DNA of 62,279 nt from an uncultured Porphyromonadaceae bacterium (GTDB lineage Bacteria; Bacteroidota; Bacteroidia; Bacteroidales; Muribaculaceae). Positions 33,417 to 42,855 of the stretch are shown one piece after another. Position numbers and translations under genes: made by a program. Positions within the stretch are counted from its first letter, which is position 1, and every line of letters starts with the position of its first letter. The stretch covers positions 1 to 62,279 of the forward strand of contig URAU01000015.1 in assembly GCA_900545955.1 (NCBI GenBank), written 5' to 3'. The notes beneath the pieces were generated by a model. The model saw only the letters and a list, made by a program, of their open reading frames with translations, did no database searches and was not told the origin of the DNA.

Positions 33417-34949
33417 ATGTTTGCAAACCAACCCAAAGGGCTGATTCCTGCGGCCCTGAGCAACATGGGCGAACGCTTCGGCTACTATATAATGAACGCC
33501 GTGCTCGTGCTCTTTCTCTGCTCGAAATTCGGTCTCAAGGAAGAGACGAGCTCTCTGATTTATTCATTTTTCTACGCCGGCATCTATGTGCTCAGTCTGG
33601 TAGGCGGCCTAATCGCCGACCGTACGCAAAACTACAAGGCCACAATCATCTGGGGCCTGATAGTGATGACGGTGGGCTATGTGGTGCTCGCCATACCGGT
33701 GCTCGCCACGGCCGAGAACACCACCTGGCTGCTCGCCCTGACCGGGTGTGCGCTCTTCTTCATCGCTCTCGGCAACGGCCTTTTCAAGGGCAACCTCCAG
33801 GCCATCGTGGGCCAGCTCTACGACAATCCGCGCTACGCCGCCCAGCGCGACTCCGGATTCCAGATTTTCTATGTATTCATCAACATCGGCGGCCTTGTGG
33901 CCCCGTTTATTGCCCCGATGCTCCGCAGCTGGTGGCTCGATGTGAACGGCATGGTCTACAACGCCTCGTTCCCTGCCATGTGTCATGAATACCTTAGCGT
34001 TACGGCCGCACCCGTCGACGAGACGGCCACCCAGCTCTACGCCCTTGCCACCTCCGTAGGTTACGACGGCATACAACAGCTCAGCCGGTTCTGCCAGGAA
34101 TATCTCGACGTGTTCAACACCGGCATCCACTTCAGCTTCTTCGCCTCGGTGGCCGCCATGCTCATATCGCTCACCATCTTCGTGGCCACCAAGAAAGGCC
34201 TCCCCACCCCGGCACGCAAGGCGCAGGTGGAATCGGTGAAATACACCGCCGAGGAGCGCGCCGCCATGGCCAACGAAATCCGCCAGCGCATGTATGCCCT
34301 CTTTGCAGTGCTCGGCATCGCCATTTTCTTCTGGTTCTCATTCCACCAGAACGGCACCTCAATGAGCCTCTTCGCCCGCGACTTCGTCGACACGTCGGCT
34401 GTGGCGCCCGAAATCTGGCAGGCTGTCAATCCCTTCTTCGTAATTGTGCTTACTCCGGTGGTAATGTGGATTTTCGCCTCCTTCACCCGTCGCGGCCGCG
34501 AAATCTCAACCCCGAAGAAAATCGCAATAGGCATGGGTCTGGCCGGTGTGGCCTACCTCTTCATGACCATATTCTCGCTGGTGGAGAACTATCCCTCCGG
34601 TACCGAGTTCCGCGCCCTGATGGCTCAGGGTGTCGACGTGGCCAAAGCCGGATGGTGGGTTCTCATCGTCTATTACTTCTTCATGACCGTGGCCGAGCTG
34701 TTCATCTCGCCGCTGGGTCTATCGTTCGTATCGAAAGTGGCTCCCAAACATATGCAGGGCCTCTGTCAGGGCCTTTGGCTCGGTGCCACAGCCGTCGGCA
34801 ACCTTCTGCTGTGGATAGGCCCGCTGATTTACAACAAATGCCCGATCTGGGTAGCGTGGGCCGTGTTCCTCGCCGTCTGCCTCATCTCGATGGGCGCCAT
34901 GTTCGGCATGCTCAAATGGCTCGAGCGCGTCACCGCCGACAAAGCCTGA
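33417..34949 (+). CDS. POT family peptide:proton symporter
   Basis: A 510-residue major facilitator protein of the proton-dependent oligopeptide transporter family. The PTR2 signature is visible near the N-terminus (GERFGYYIMNAVLVLFL, GGLIADR) and NGLFKGNLQAIVGQLY, with SGFQIFYVFINIGGLVAPF in helix 5. About 12-14 membrane helices are expected. The middle contains an extra loop, roughly residues 180-230, with the stretch DETATQLYALATSVGYDG. It imports di- and tripeptides. A perfect 13-bp hairpin lies between it and lysS. Confidence 0.92.
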   Translation: MFANQPKGLIPAALSNMGERFGYYIMNAVLVLFLCSKFGLKEETSSLIYSFFYAGIYVLSLVGGLIADRTQNYKATIIWGLIVMTVGYVVLAIPVLATAENTTWLLALTGCALFFIALGNGLFKGNLQAIVGQLYDNPRYAAQRDSGFQIFYVFINIGGLVAPFIAPMLRSWWLDVNGMVYNASFPAMCHEYLSVTAAPVDETATQLYALATSVGYDGIQQLSRFCQEYLDVFNTGIHFSFFASVAAMLISLTIFVATKKGLPTPARKAQVESVKYTAEERAAMANEIRQRMYALFAVLGIAIFFWFSFHQNGTSMSLFARDFVDTSAVAPEIWQAVNPFFVIVLTPVVMWIFASFTRRGREISTPKKIAIGMGLAGVAYLFMTIFSLVENYPSGTEFRALMAQGVDVAKAGWWVLIVYYFFMTVAELFISPLGLSFVSKVAPKHMQGLCQGLWLGATAVGNLLLWIGPLIYNKCPIWVAWAVFLAVCLISMGAMFGMLKWLERVTADKA

Positions 34950-35011
34950 CGCCACCCCACATCCACACCTCTACAAACCTCTGCCTCTTAGGCCAATATC
35001 TCATCATGCCG

Positions 35012-35041
35012 CCCGCGGAGCAAACCTTTTTGCTCCGCGGG
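35012..35041. terminator. Perfect 13-bp hairpin before lysS
   Basis: CCCGCGGAGCAAA and its exact complement around a 4-nt loop CCTT, with no T-run after the stem. Placed 63 bp after the POT gene stop and ahead of the lysS -7 box, it is probably a transcript end or attenuator. Confidence 0.65.
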
Positions 35042-35064
35042 TGGATATTCTGCCAAATTTTGCG

Positions 35065-35072
35065 TAATTTTG
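35065..35072 (+). promoter_or_regulatory. -7 box for lysS
   Basis: TAATTTTG, 22 bp before ATG 35095. A -33 TTG at the right spacing is not clear; a hairpin stands upstream. Confidence 0.5.
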
Positions 35073-35094
35073 CACAAAATTGCACTTATAGATT

Positions 35095-36873
35095 ATGAAT
35101 CCACTTGAACTCAGCGAGCAGGAAGCCGTTCGCCGTCAGTCGCTCGAACAGCTCCGTGCCATGGGTATCGACCCCTACCCCGCAGCTGAATACGTTGTGA
35201 CGGGTCATACCGACGAAATAAAAGCCAACTTCACCGACATTCCCGTCGACGCCGAAGGGAATCCCCTTCCCGACGCTCCGGCGCCGCGCCGCGTGAGCAT
35301 AGCCGGCCGAGTGATGAGCCGCCGTATCATGGGTAAAGCCTCCTTTATGGAGCTGCAGGATGCCAACGGCCGTATCCAGGTATATCTCAACCGCGACGAA
35401 CTCTGCCCCGGCGAAAACAAGGACCTCTACAACGTTGTATTCAAGAAGCTCCTCGACATCGGCGACTTCGTCGGCGTGAAGGGTTACGTGTTCCGCACAC
35501 AGACGGGCGAGATTTCCGTACATGCATCCTCGCTCACTCTGCTGAGCAAGAGCCTGCGTCCGCTTCCCATCGTAAAGGTGAAGGACGGCGTGACCTACGA
35601 CGGCTTCGAGGACCCCGAACTGCGCTACCGCCGCCGCTACGTCGACCTTGTGGTAAACAACGGCGTGAAGGACATCTTCATCAAGCGCACCAAGGTGTTC
35701 AACTCCATGCGCGCCTACTTCAACGAGCACGGCTACATGGAAGTCGAGACCCCCATACTCCAGAGCATCCCGGGTGGGGCATCGGCGCGCCCGTTCATCA
35801 CCCACCACAACGCTCTCGACATCCCTCTGTATCTCCGTATCGCCGACGAGCTCTATCTCAAGCGCCTTATCGTGGGCGGCTTCGAAGGCGTATACGAATT
35901 TTCCAAGAACTTCCGCAACGAGGGGATGGACCGCACCCACAACCCCGAGTTCACCTGCATGGAAATCTACGTTTCCTACAAGGACTACAACTGGATGATG
36001 GACTTCACCGAGCGCATGCTCGAACGCATCTGCATGGAAGTGAACGGCACCACAGAGGTTGAGGTGGGCGACAACGTAATATCATTCAAGGCTCCCTTCC
36101 GCCGCGTCACCATGCGCGACGCCATCCTCGAGCATACCGGTTTCGACATCGACGGCAAGAACGAGGACGAGCTCCGCGCCGCCGCCACCTCGATGGGCAT
36201 CGAGGTAGACCAGACCATGGGCAAAGGAAAACTGATCGACGAAATTTTCGGCGAGAAGTGCGAGGGCACCTACATCCAGCCCACGTTCATAATCGACTAT
36301 CCCATAGAGATGTCGCCGCTTACAAAGCGCCACCGCAACAATCCGCAGCTCACCGAGCGCTTCGAGCTGATGGTCAACGGCAAGGAGCTGGCCAACGCCT
36401 ACTCCGAACTCAACGACCCCATCGACCAGTATGAGCGCTTCGTGGAGCAGATGCGTCTTTCGGAAAAAGGCGACGACGAGGCCATGATCATCGACCACGA
36501 TTTTATCCGCGCCCTTGAATACGGCATGCCCCCCACATCGGGCATGGGTATCGGCATGGACCGCCTCGTGATGCTCATGACCGGCCAGACAACCATCCAG
36601 GAGGTGCTTCTCTTCCCGCAGATGCGTCCTGAGAAAGTGGCGCGCCGCGACAAGGAGGAGGCCTATACCGCCCTTGGCATAGCATCCGAATGGGTTGCTC
36701 CCATTCAGAAAGCCGGCATCCTTACAGTCGACGCCCTTGCCGAAGCAACTCCCGGCAAACTCCATCAGGAGCTCTGCGGAATCAACAAGAAATTCAAGCT
36801 CGGCCTGAAGAATCCCTCCATCGACGAAGTGACGGCATGGACCGAAGCCGCCAAAGCCGCAGCCAACAACTGA
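35095..36873 (+). CDS. lysS: Lysyl-tRNA synthetase, class II
   Basis: A 592-residue class II lysyl-tRNA synthetase. The OB-fold anticodon domain runs to about residue 170 (VSIAGRVMSRRIMGKASFMELQDANGRIQVYL). Class II motif 1 includes YMEVETPILQSIPGGASARPF, motif 2 NFRNEGMDRTHNPEFTCMEIY and motif 3 GIGMDRLVMLMTGQ. It is about 85 residues longer than the E. coli enzyme: the C-terminal extension after FPQMRPEK carries a helical segment (GILTVDALAEATPGKLHQEL...) found in other Bacteroidales LysS proteins. gpsA follows 53 bp downstream. Confidence 0.96.
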   Translation: MNPLELSEQEAVRRQSLEQLRAMGIDPYPAAEYVVTGHTDEIKANFTDIPVDAEGNPLPDAPAPRRVSIAGRVMSRRIMGKASFMELQDANGRIQVYLNRDELCPGENKDLYNVVFKKLLDIGDFVGVKGYVFRTQTGEISVHASSLTLLSKSLRPLPIVKVKDGVTYDGFEDPELRYRRRYVDLVVNNGVKDIFIKRTKVFNSMRAYFNEHGYMEVETPILQSIPGGASARPFITHHNALDIPLYLRIADELYLKRLIVGGFEGVYEFSKNFRNEGMDRTHNPEFTCMEIYVSYKDYNWMMDFTERMLERICMEVNGTTEVEVGDNVISFKAPFRRVTMRDAILEHTGFDIDGKNEDELRAAATSMGIEVDQTMGKGKLIDEIFGEKCEGTYIQPTFIIDYPIEMSPLTKRHRNNPQLTERFELMVNGKELANAYSELNDPIDQYERFVEQMRLSEKGDDEAMIIDHDFIRALEYGMPPTSGMGIGMDRLVMLMTGQTTIQEVLLFPQMRPEKVARRDKEEAYTALGIASEWVAPIQKAGILTVDALAEATPGKLHQELCGINKKFKLGLKNPSIDEVTAWTEAAKAAANN

Positions 36874-36926
36874 GCTGAGGCTGTAGCAAAAAAACATACT
36901 GCATCATCCCCGCAAACGCTTAAATC

Positions 36927-37934
36927 ATGCTACCGAAAGACTTTCCCGGACGTGTAGCCGTGATGGGAGGCGGCAGCTGGGCCACCGCCCTTGCCAAACT
37001 CCTGCTGCGCAACCGTGATACCATAATGTGGTACATGCGTCGCGACGACCGCATCGAAGAGTTCCAGAGGCTCGGCCACAACCCGGCCTACCTGACCGAC
37101 GTGCAGTTCGACGTTCAGCGCATCGAATTTTCCTCCGACATCAACTACGTTGCCGGGCAGGCCGACACGCTCCTGCTCGTGATGCCGTCGCCATATTTCA
37201 AAAGCCATCTCGAAAAGCTCACCGTCGACATCAGCAAAAAATACGTCGTATCGGCTGTGAAAGGAATCGTTCCCGGCGAAAATGTGCTCATCACCGACTA
37301 CATGCGCGACAACTTCCATGTGGCCGACGACCATCTTCTCGTAGTGTCCGGCCCCTGCCACGCCGAAGAGGTGGCGCTCGACCGCCCGACATATCTCACT
37401 ATCGGCTGTAAGGACATCGCGGCTTCCAAACGATTCGGCCTGGCGCTCTGCGGTGCAAAAAATAGCCACGCCATCCCCACAACCGACGTCGACGGCGTGG
37501 AATATGCCGGAGTGCTCAAAAACGTCTACGCCATCGCCGCAGGCATAGTCCACGGCATGAAGAAGGGCGACAACTTCCTGGCAATGCTCGTATCCAACGC
37601 CATTCGCGAGATGGAGCACTTCCTCGACGCGGTGAATCCGCGTCCGCGCCACATCTGCGACAGCGTCTATCTGGGCGACCTGCTCGTGACGGCCTACAGC
37701 CGCTTCAGCCGCAACCACAATTTCGGATCCATGATTGGCAAAGGCTACTCCGTGGCAGCCGCGCGCATGGAGATGGAGCAGACCGCCGAAGGCTACTACG
37801 GCGCCAAATGCATCCACGAAATCAACCAGCGCTACGAAGTGTCGATGCCGATTGCCGATACGGTCTACGACATAATCTACCGCCGCGTGCGACCCGAGCG
37901 CGCCATAGCCGCGCTATCCGAAAAGCTCGACTGA
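36927..37934 (+). CDS. gpsA: NAD(P)-dependent glycerol-3-phosphate dehydrogenase
   Basis: A 335-residue enzyme reducing dihydroxyacetone phosphate to sn-glycerol 3-phosphate for phospholipid synthesis. The nucleotide-binding motif is VAVMGGGSWATALAKLL. VSAVKGI and SGPCHAEEVA precede the catalytic lysine region EYAGVLKNVYAIAAGIVHGMKKGDN, and the end has GDLLVTAYSRFSRNHNFG. The arrangement lysS-gpsA is common in Bacteroidales, where pgi often follows; here a DNA helicase follows instead. Confidence 0.95.
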   Translation: MLPKDFPGRVAVMGGGSWATALAKLLLRNRDTIMWYMRRDDRIEEFQRLGHNPAYLTDVQFDVQRIEFSSDINYVAGQADTLLLVMPSPYFKSHLEKLTVDISKKYVVSAVKGIVPGENVLITDYMRDNFHVADDHLLVVSGPCHAEEVALDRPTYLTIGCKDIAASKRFGLALCGAKNSHAIPTTDVDGVEYAGVLKNVYAIAAGIVHGMKKGDNFLAMLVSNAIREMEHFLDAVNPRPRHICDSVYLGDLLVTAYSRFSRNHNFGSMIGKGYSVAAARMEMEQTAEGYYGAKCIHEINQRYEVSMPIADTVYDIIYRRVRPERAIAALSEKLD

Positions 37935-37964
37935 CCTGCCCATACACACTACCCCTGAAAATCC

Positions 37965-39425
37965 ATGGACATCGAAGGGTTCGCCATGATGACGCTCGAG
38001 CGGCTGCCGTTCGAGCCGACCGACCAGCAGATAAAGCTGGTGGCCGCTCTGGCGCGCTTCTGCTCGCTCTATACGCCCATGGATACGGTATTCATTCTCA
38101 ACGGTTATGCCGGAACGGGCAAAACCTCGGTGATGGGAGCGCTCGTAGGTACACTCAACCATATCGGTATCCCCACCAAACTCATGGCCTCGACCGGGCG
38201 CGCCGCTAAAGTATTCTCGTCGTTCACCGGGCTGCCGGCCTACACCATTCACCGCACCATCTACCGCGCCCCGGTGCTCGCCCCCGACGGCCACTGGACG
38301 TCGCACGTGGCCGAGAATACCCATGTCAACACAGTATTTATCGTCGACGAGGCCTCGATGATCGGCGACGGAGCCGCCGACGGCAGTCCCAACCTGCTCC
38401 AGGACCTGCTTTTCTACGTATATTCCGGCCTAAACTGCAAGCTGATTCTTCTTGGCGACACGGCCCAGCTTCCTCCCGTAGGGATGGAGGAATCTCCGGC
38501 GATGAATCCCGAAGTGCTTAAAGCGCAGGGAATGCACGTGGTGCGCGCCACCATCACCAAGACCGTGCGCCAGAAGGCGCGTTCGGGAATCCTCTACAAC
38601 GCCACCCAGCTGCGGCGCGCACTGCGGTCGGGCAAACTCGTGGAGCCGGAAATCAAAATTTCCGGTTTTCAGGATGTGGCCGTTGTCGAACCGGAGAATC
38701 TTGAGGAAATACTCAGCCGGTCGTTTGCCGAATTCGGCGAAAAAAACACCCTGCTGATTACGCGCTCCAACCGCCGCGCCGCCGACTTCAACCTCGCCAT
38801 CCGCAAAATAATCTACGACCGCGAGGAAGAACTCTGCGCCGGCGAGCGACTCATAATCGCCAAAAACAACTATTACTGGACGCGCCCGTCGGTCGTGGAA
38901 GCCACCAGCGGCAACATCAATGGCGAGAGTGAATCGCGGCGCCCCATGGATTTCATAGCCAACGGCGACTCCTGCGTGGTCGAAAAGGTATTTTCCATCG
39001 AGACGCACGCCATCAGCACGTTTGCCGACGTACGGCTGTACTTCCCCGACCACGACTGGCGCGTGGACGCTAAACTCAACCTCGACACTCTCCGCAGCGA
39101 CACATCCGGCCTCCCCAACGAAAAGCGCGAATGGCTCTACCGGCAGGCTCTGCGGGATGCAGGCGTCGGCGAAGACGCCTCCCCCACGGCCATACGGAAG
39201 GTATTGAAAGCCGACCCCTTCTACAACGCCCTTCAGGTAAAATTCGGCTATGCCGTCACCTGCCACAAAGCTCAGGGCGGCCAGTGGCCCTCCGTATTCG
39301 TCGACATGGGCTACATACCCCCCGAAGCCTATTCGACCGTCGACTTCTTCCGCTGGCTCTACACCGCCGTGACCCGCGCCACCCGCCGCCTCACCCTCAT
39401 CAACCCCTCCGTCAAAATAGTCTGA
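37965..39425 (+). CDS. RecD/AddA-like ATP-dependent DNA helicase
   Basis: A 486-residue superfamily 1B helicase. Walker A is NGYAGTGKTSVMGAL (about 46-60), ASTGRAAKVFSS and the DEAS box FIVDEASMIGDG follow, then LGDTAQLPPVGM, and VTCHKAQGGQWPSVFVDMGY with YTAVTRATRRLTLI close the C-terminal RecA-like domain, as in RecD2/UvrD_C_2 proteins. It is smaller than full RecD2 (about 720 aa) and lacks the N-terminal helix-hairpin-helix region. Start ATG 37965; alternatives MMTLERL at 37986/37989 are possible. Role in repair is inferred. Confidence 0.9.
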   Translation: MDIEGFAMMTLERLPFEPTDQQIKLVAALARFCSLYTPMDTVFILNGYAGTGKTSVMGALVGTLNHIGIPTKLMASTGRAAKVFSSFTGLPAYTIHRTIYRAPVLAPDGHWTSHVAENTHVNTVFIVDEASMIGDGAADGSPNLLQDLLFYVYSGLNCKLILLGDTAQLPPVGMEESPAMNPEVLKAQGMHVVRATITKTVRQKARSGILYNATQLRRALRSGKLVEPEIKISGFQDVAVVEPENLEEILSRSFAEFGEKNTLLITRSNRRAADFNLAIRKIIYDREEELCAGERLIIAKNNYYWTRPSVVEATSGNINGESESRRPMDFIANGDSCVVEKVFSIETHAISTFADVRLYFPDHDWRVDAKLNLDTLRSDTSGLPNEKREWLYRQALRDAGVGEDASPTAIRKVLKADPFYNALQVKFGYAVTCHKAQGGQWPSVFVDMGYIPPEAYSTVDFFRWLYTAVTRATRRLTLINPSVKIV

Positions 39426-39584
39426 AATTCTTCAAATTAAATATCATGAAGACACAGTCTATCCATATTTTCCTTTCAATAGGCTTCCCCGCGATCCACA
39501 AGACACTCAAATTTTCCGATAGCCCCATCAACGGAAATATGCAAAACAAAAGCTACCATCGTTTTTTACTGAGGGGCTTGTAGT

Positions 39585-39618
39585 AATAAAAAGCAGACTC
39601 GAACACCGATAAGTCTGC
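39585..39618 (-). terminator. Intrinsic terminator of the BspA-like gene
   Basis: On the minus strand GCAGACT, a 12-nt loop and AGTCTGC are followed by TTTTTATT, about 67 bp after the stop of the surface protein gene. A second perfect stem, GACTCGAAC/GTTCGAGTC spanning 39596-39627, shares bases with it, so the two cannot form together. Confidence 0.85.
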
Positions 39619-39684
39619 GTTCGAGTCATACTTTATGGCAATATCCGAATTTTATCGGACAGCTATAAAAAACTAAAGGCGTCG

Positions 39685-42600
39685 CTATTTAATCAGCACT
39701 TTTTTTCCGTTGATAATATAGATGCCGGGAGCGAGTGCTTCGAGGTCACCTTTAGACGCACCAGTCATTATGCTGATACCTTGCAGGTTGTAAACATTGT
39801 AAATTTCGTTGGAGTCACTTTCAATATCATCAACGCTCGCACTCGCCTCATCGCTTTCTCTGATATGCAGGAAGTCTTTCCAATACATAGCGCTTTTATA
39901 AGTTTCAAGACTTCCTTTCGGCACAATAAGTTCACACGTTGATTTCGATAAGCCTAATAAAGAATAGGAACCCACATTCGGGGGCGTCGTATTCTTCGAT
40001 ACAAGCTTCACTACTGACGAGCACTCTTCGAACGCAAAATTTCCTATCGAAGTCACGCTACTACCAATAGTCACCTCTTTTAGCTCAGTACAATTGTTGA
40101 AAGCAGATGTGCCAATTGAAGTCACGCTATTGGGAATCAGGATCTCTGTCAGTCCGGTGCAATAGTAGAAGGCATACCTATCAATCGAAGTCACGCTGTT
40201 GCCAATAGTCACCTCTTTTAGTCCGGTACAACTGGAGAAGGCATCTGAGCCAATCGAAGTCACGCTGTTACCAATAATTACCTCTTTTAGCCCGATCCAA
40301 CCAGAGAATGCCTTCGAGCCAATTGAAGTCACGCTATTACCAATAATCAAAGACTTTATCTTTGTCCCGAAAAGCGAGGAAGATTCGTCACACGGAATAT
40401 ATCGTCCTAAATATAAAGTCTCAATAGGGCAGTCATAGAATGTACTTTTGGTGTCTTTAAAACTCAAAGTTTTATCACTGTCACTAAATGTAACCTTCTT
40501 CATCTCGATGCATCCGGTGAAGGCATGTGTGCCAATCTCAGTCACGCTGTTGCCAATAGTCAACGAGGTCATGTTTTTACAGTCTAAATAAGCGTAGTTA
40601 CCGATGGAGTTGACGGAGTTGGGGATTGTCACCGAGGTAAGACTGTAGCATTGAGTAAATGCATTGTCGCAAATTTTTTCCACCCCATTGCCTATATATA
40701 CCGTGTTCAAATTTCTGCAGTTGTTAAAAGCAGATTTACCTATTGAAGTAACAGAATTGGGTATTGCTAACGAATTAATGCTACGGCAATTTTCGAACGC
40801 ATAGTCGTTTATTAATTTTGTGCCATTAGGAATTTCCAGGTCTGAAATCAGTTCGTCTCCGAGATATAAATCGCCATAATTTAGAATATCGGAATTTGGG
40901 TCAAAGTCAATATTGCACCACGATTCTATGTCATATATATGAATCGCAATATTTATGGAGGAAAAAGGGTCAAAAATAACGTAGCCTATTTGAGAAACTG
41001 ATGTTGGTATTTTCAACGAACGCAGTCTGCTGCATCCGTAAAAAGCATGATTGCCAATTGATGTGACAGAGTATGTTTGTCCCTCCGCAGTTATTGATTC
41101 TGGAATGACGACCTCTGAGTCGGGATTTACGCATTTAGTTAGGATTGCTGTTTTTGTGAGGTTATCGTAGACATATAGAAGGCCGTCAATCACGACCTCT
41201 CCGGCATCAAGTGTTCCAGTTACTCTGCAAACAGCATCAATATCAGACCCATCTGTAGTATGGGCGTGGATTTCACACTCGCCGACATTATATATTGTTA
41301 CCTCTCCCCAGCTGTCAACGGTGGCGATGTTTTCATCACTCGATGACCAATTTAGGGTTTTAACAGTGGCATTATCAGGAAGAATTGTTGCTTCAATACT
41401 AAAGGATTCTCCAACTTTGCGATTAACGATTGTTTCGTTCAGGGACAATGATTCAATGGCAGTCGGCAAAACAGTTACCTTACAGGTACTTTCCAAATCG
41501 GAGCCATCGGTAGTTCTTGCCTTAACGATACATTCGCCTACTCCCTTGGCAGTTACGTTGCCATTGTCATCAACATCTGCTATGAAGGTATTGCTTGAAG
41601 ACCACCTGATAGTTTTATTAGTGGCGTTTTCTGGTAAAACGATTGCGTTAATGTTAAGAATCTCACCGACTTCGGCTTCCCACGATTCAGGTATGGAAAT
41701 CGATGAAATATAAATAGGCGTTACTTTTATTTTACACGACGTAGTAATATTGGAGTTATCAGTGGCTTTGCACGTAACAACAGTTTCTCCAACGCCGACA
41801 GGAGTAACTAACCCGGACTCATCTACAGTAGCAACAGTGGAGTCATTCGTTGACCATTCAACAGTCTTATAAGTTGCATTCTCAGGTAATATTTGTGCAG
41901 AGAGTTGCAATGTTTGATCTATCTTCAGTGGTAAAATTGAGTTCTCAACGTGCTGTTCGTTTACTAAGATATGCAAATCAGTGACAGGTTGGATTACTTC
42001 TACTTCCATCGTAGCGACTGATCCATTTATATATGTTGCAGAAATTGTTGTCTTTCCAACTTTATGACCAAAAACTACACCATTTTCCACGGTCGCAATT
42101 TCTTTGTTGGAAGACTTCCAAATTAAATTTGAGTTGGAGGTATTGGCCGTTAATGTTATGGATTCACCAACATTTACCATTTGTGGGCATCCTCTTGTAA
42201 AAGATAAGACAAAACAATATTGTGAATCGGACATTAGACGCTTGAACTTGTTCCAGCTTGAAGATTTATAGTTGGACAATTGATTGTTCTCTACAATCAC
42301 AAAAACATTTTCATATGCAGTATCGTTAAATGGCTCGCCATATAATAAAGGCGGCGTTCCTTTACATATTATCTTTCCTGCCTTCATACTCGCAAAGGCG
42401 TTATTCCCGATGGAGATTATGCCTTTGTTCAGTTGGAGGTGAGTAATTGATTTTGAAGAGTTTTTGAATGCGTTTTCTGATATGCGGCAGCTTACAGGTC
42501 TATCGTCTTCAGAGCCCAAATAAACATTTGTGATTCCCGAAACTTCAAACTGATATATGTCAGTAAGATTAACCCCTGTTGCATAAAGGTAATCACAACG

Positions 42601-42855
42601 ACCATAATTCCCATTAACACTCAATCCTTTAAGGTTTGTCAATAATCCATTGTCCACCCAAGACGATGTGGAACAATACCAAACGCTCTCATTATATCGT
42701 TCAGCAGTGCGGCCTGTCATAACGGCGGTTTGATTCATTACAACGGCACCGGGATCCTTGGTTATAGTATAGATATAGCCATTCCGTTCCACTGCATTCG
42801 ATTCGATACTAAATGCTAACGCAATTAGCAAATATAATATTCTTTTATAATCCAT
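39685..42855 (-). CDS. BspA-like leucine-rich-repeat surface protein with Big_2 domains
   Basis: A 1056-residue secreted protein. A signal peptide (1-21) leads to a short BspA-type LRR block (about 65-190), four bacterial Ig-like Big_2 domains (about 215-545; LPENATYKTVEWSTNDSTVATVDESG is one) and a long BspA LRR array (about 590-1000) with units such as IGNSVTSIGSDAFSSCTGLKEV. The tail YNVYNLQGISIMTGAS... ending GIYIINGKKVLIK resembles a type IX secretion C-terminal signal as often seen in Bacteroidales. LRR units are nearly identical at DNA level around 40040-40360. AT-rich relative to neighbours. Likely adhesion or host/microbe contact. Confidence 0.9.
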   Translation of the reverse strand: MDYKRILYLLIALAFSIESNAVERNGYIYTITKDPGAVVMNQTAVMTGRTAERYNESVWYCSTSSWVDNGLLTNLKGLSVNGNYGRCDYLYATGVNLTDIYQFEVSGITNVYLGSEDDRPVSCRISENAFKNSSKSITHLQLNKGIISIGNNAFASMKAGKIICKGTPPLLYGEPFNDTAYENVFVIVENNQLSNYKSSSWNKFKRLMSDSQYCFVLSFTRGCPQMVNVGESITLTANTSNSNLIWKSSNKEIATVENGVVFGHKVGKTTISATYINGSVATMEVEVIQPVTDLHILVNEQHVENSILPLKIDQTLQLSAQILPENATYKTVEWSTNDSTVATVDESGLVTPVGVGETVVTCKATDNSNITTSCKIKVTPIYISSISIPESWEAEVGEILNINAIVLPENATNKTIRWSSSNTFIADVDDNGNVTAKGVGECIVKARTTDGSDLESTCKVTVLPTAIESLSLNETIVNRKVGESFSIEATILPDNATVKTLNWSSSDENIATVDSWGEVTIYNVGECEIHAHTTDGSDIDAVCRVTGTLDAGEVVIDGLLYVYDNLTKTAILTKCVNPDSEVVIPESITAEGQTYSVTSIGNHAFYGCSRLRSLKIPTSVSQIGYVIFDPFSSINIAIHIYDIESWCNIDFDPNSDILNYGDLYLGDELISDLEIPNGTKLINDYAFENCRSINSLAIPNSVTSIGKSAFNNCRNLNTVYIGNGVEKICDNAFTQCYSLTSVTIPNSVNSIGNYAYLDCKNMTSLTIGNSVTEIGTHAFTGCIEMKKVTFSDSDKTLSFKDTKSTFYDCPIETLYLGRYIPCDESSSLFGTKIKSLIIGNSVTSIGSKAFSGWIGLKEVIIGNSVTSIGSDAFSSCTGLKEVTIGNSVTSIDRYAFYYCTGLTEILIPNSVTSIGTSAFNNCTELKEVTIGSSVTSIGNFAFEECSSVVKLVSKNTTPPNVGSYSLLGLSKSTCELIVPKGSLETYKSAMYWKDFLHIRESDEASASVDDIESDSNEIYNVYNLQGISIMTGASKGDLEALAPGIYIINGKKVLIK

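Noticed and set aside
36930..37817. 295-codon minus-strand frame
   Set aside because: Exactly antisense to gpsA, which has all expected motifs; low-complexity His/Val/Ala composition is typical of a shadow frame.
39447..39584. Small plus-strand frame beginning MKTQSIHIF
   Set aside because: About 45 codons with no promoter, domain or ribosome-binding support, lying just before the terminator region of the convergent adhesin gene.
40040..40360. Direct repeats that could be taken for a CRISPR array or satellite
   Set aside because: They are in-frame 23-residue LRR units of the BspA-like protein, with no unique spacers of constant length.
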